Positions 43,579-44,855 of a stretch of 44,855 bases of DNA are shown here, piece after piece (positions within the stretch are counted from its first letter, which is position 1; each line of letters begins with the position of its first letter). The position numbers and the translations under genes are program-made. The DNA comes from Allomyces macrogynus ATCC 38327. Its lineage: Eukaryota > Blastocladiomycota > Blastocladiomycetes > Blastocladiales > Blastocladiaceae. The DNA lies in the NCBI GenBank assembly GCA_000151295.1, contig GG745350.1, positions 547,579 to 592,433 of the forward strand. Direction: 5' to 3'. The notes under the pieces are model-generated. The model was not told the origin of the DNA and made no database searches. It worked only from the letters and a program-made list of their open reading frames with translations.

Positions 43579-44391
43579 GTTTTGGAACGCCCATGCCAAA
43601 TAAGCCTTGATTGATGCTTGGAAATGACTGTAAGGCTATCTTTGCGCCCTCCCTCCTCTCCCCAAGCCTGTTGCCAGATCATGTCATCAAAGTCCCAACC
43701 AAAAAAAGAAACTTTTCTGTGCACTCTGCCCATGCAACCCACTTGTTCACAGCCAAGGAGCGCTTGCACCACTGTTGCCAACACAGCAGTGAGAACTGCA
43801 ATCAACAAGGAGCCAAACCAGCAGCCCTGACACGAAAGGGCCAGGAATGTCGGCTGATGACAATGAGCACCAACCTGAAGCACAGATTTGCAAGCTGTGC
43901 ATCATGAACGCGGTCATGGCCATTGCCATGAACATGATCAATGCGACATGGGTTATTACCCACTTCTTGACCCTGCAGCTTGAGTGGCAATGAGCACTGT
44001 GTTTTCACATCAAAAGATTTTCATGAAGCAATGCTTTGAGACAAGCTGCATCATGGTCTGTGGTGATGGCTTGTTAAAAATATGGCGAATAGAGCAAGAA
44101 TGACACGACTCACACATTTTCACCTGTGTCCAATCCAACGTGTTGGGTGTTTGTCACTGGCAGTGCTGACTGACGCAGACGATGTGGTCGGGTTGGTCTT
44201 GGCTGTACTAACGTTCACGCTCTCGTTCTCCTCAATGAAAGAAATGATTTTTGAAAACGATATGATCAAGGGATCAACACTCCTGGGAATGGCCGGCTGG
44301 TGCAAAAGAACACAACAAACGAAACAAAAAACGCGCCACCAGGGGGAAGCGGGTCAATCAACCAATCCATATTCACAATGAGAACAGTCCG

Positions 44392-44855
44392 TTACTGGTT
44401 TGGCTGCGACGACTGTTGCATGCGCAACCGCGCCTGCGCAAACATTTCCTCCTGTGCGCGCGCCATTTCCTCGTCGGTCATCCCCGTCTTTTCCATGCGC
44501 TTGCCACGCTTTTCGCGCTCCTAGGTGGGCGTAGACAAGGACGATGAGTGACGGGGAATGAGCGGAGTCGGGTTGGCGGTCTCAATGAACACGCACCTTT
44601 TGCGACTCCTTGTGCTCGTCCCACGAGTCGCGCACCTCGGCAATGTAATCCTCGAATCCGAGCCGCTAAAGGATAAAAGAATGGGGGTGATTTATCGTCA
44701 GATCGCTGCACAGAGAACGTGCGGCGCCGTGACAAAGCGTCGCGTACTTGGAGTGCCGTGATAACATGCTCGGGCCCAATGGTCTTGCGCGAGTCCTTTT
44801 CGCAGACTTCGTTGGCCTCGGACGAGACGAGGTGGATGAATTCTATCGTCCGATG
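44392..44855 (-). CDS. DR1: NC2-beta/Dr1 transcription corepressor, 3' part
   Basis: Three exons are visible (44748-44855 cut by the window end, 44597-44665, 44392-44520), separated by introns of 82 and 76 nt. They give the last 101 residues: TIEFIHLVSSEANEVCEKDSRKTIGPEHVITALQ (end of the histone fold), RLGFEDYIAEVRDSWDEHKESQK, and a basic/acidic tail ending EKTGMTDEEMARAQEEMFAQARLRMQQ, the conserved C-terminal helix of Dr1/NC2-beta. With NC2-alpha it clamps TBP on DNA and blocks TFIIA/TFIIB entry. The start lies beyond the right edge. All phases are zero and consistent. Confidence 0.92.

Larger units (their letters stand above)
41504..44391. other. 2.9-kb region without a recognisable gene
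   Basis: Urocanase promoter at the left, Dr1 3' flank at the right. In between, GC drops clearly below that of the coding regions. Contents seen: a 21-nt tandem duplication (42420-42461), two hairpins (43291-43311 and 43322-43362) and a run of 14 C (43565-43578). Open frames are short, AT-rich in codons and without motifs. It may be an old transposon graveyard, but I see no transposase, reverse transcriptase or terminal repeats. Confidence 0.5.

Noticed and set aside
1..44855. CRISPR arrays, prokaryotic operons, rRNA genes
   Set aside because: None seen; introns and gene content show a eukaryotic nuclear region.

Overview
The window is nuclear DNA of a GC-rich, compact fungal genome. Housekeeping genes are broken by many short introns (mostly 60-98 nt, usually with a GTAC-type donor and a CTGAC/CTAAC-like branch site). 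It carries a fungal Zn2Cys6 transcription factor together with the ciliary transport gene IFT52, so the organism should be a flagellated (zoosporic) fungus such as a blastocladiomycete or chytrid. That placement is inference; no rRNA or other marker is present. All exon boundaries were worked out by hand from reading frame, splice dinucleotides and remembered family motifs.

Layout, left to right: the tail of an unrecognised + strand gene (1-193); PINX1-like G-patch protein (-) divergent from mitochondrial EF-Tu (+) (717-3849); a single-exon F-box/LRR-like gene (-) (4764-6932); a decayed Fanzor (eukaryotic TnpB-like) nuclease remnant (-) (7600-8954); a DUF4203/TMEM198-like membrane protein (+); Vms1/ANKZF1 release factor (-) divergent from U2 snRNP A' (+); IFT52 (-) with seven exons; a LETM1 C-terminal-like EF-hand gene (-) divergent from chaperonin CCT5 (+); an RRM/RGG protein (-); a cysteine-rich gene with a damaged MYND finger in front of it, plus a small relic (-); a second RRM/RGG protein (-); a large Zn2Cys6 regulator (+); a 1860-residue ankyrin protein with a nucleotidyltransferase-like head (-); urocanate hydratase (-) with a one-base frameshift; about 2.9 kb without a recognisable gene; and the 3' part of NC2-beta/Dr1 (-), cut by the window edge.

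The genes do not form one pathway. They cover mitochondrial translation, ribosome-associated quality control, splicing, protein folding, flagellar assembly, histidine breakdown and transcription. The items most worth a second look are the Fanzor remnant, the ankyrin protein with a CCA-enzyme-like GG...DxD signature, the LETM1-like C-terminal module standing alone, and three genes that each seem to lack a single base, which points to assembly errors or recent decay.
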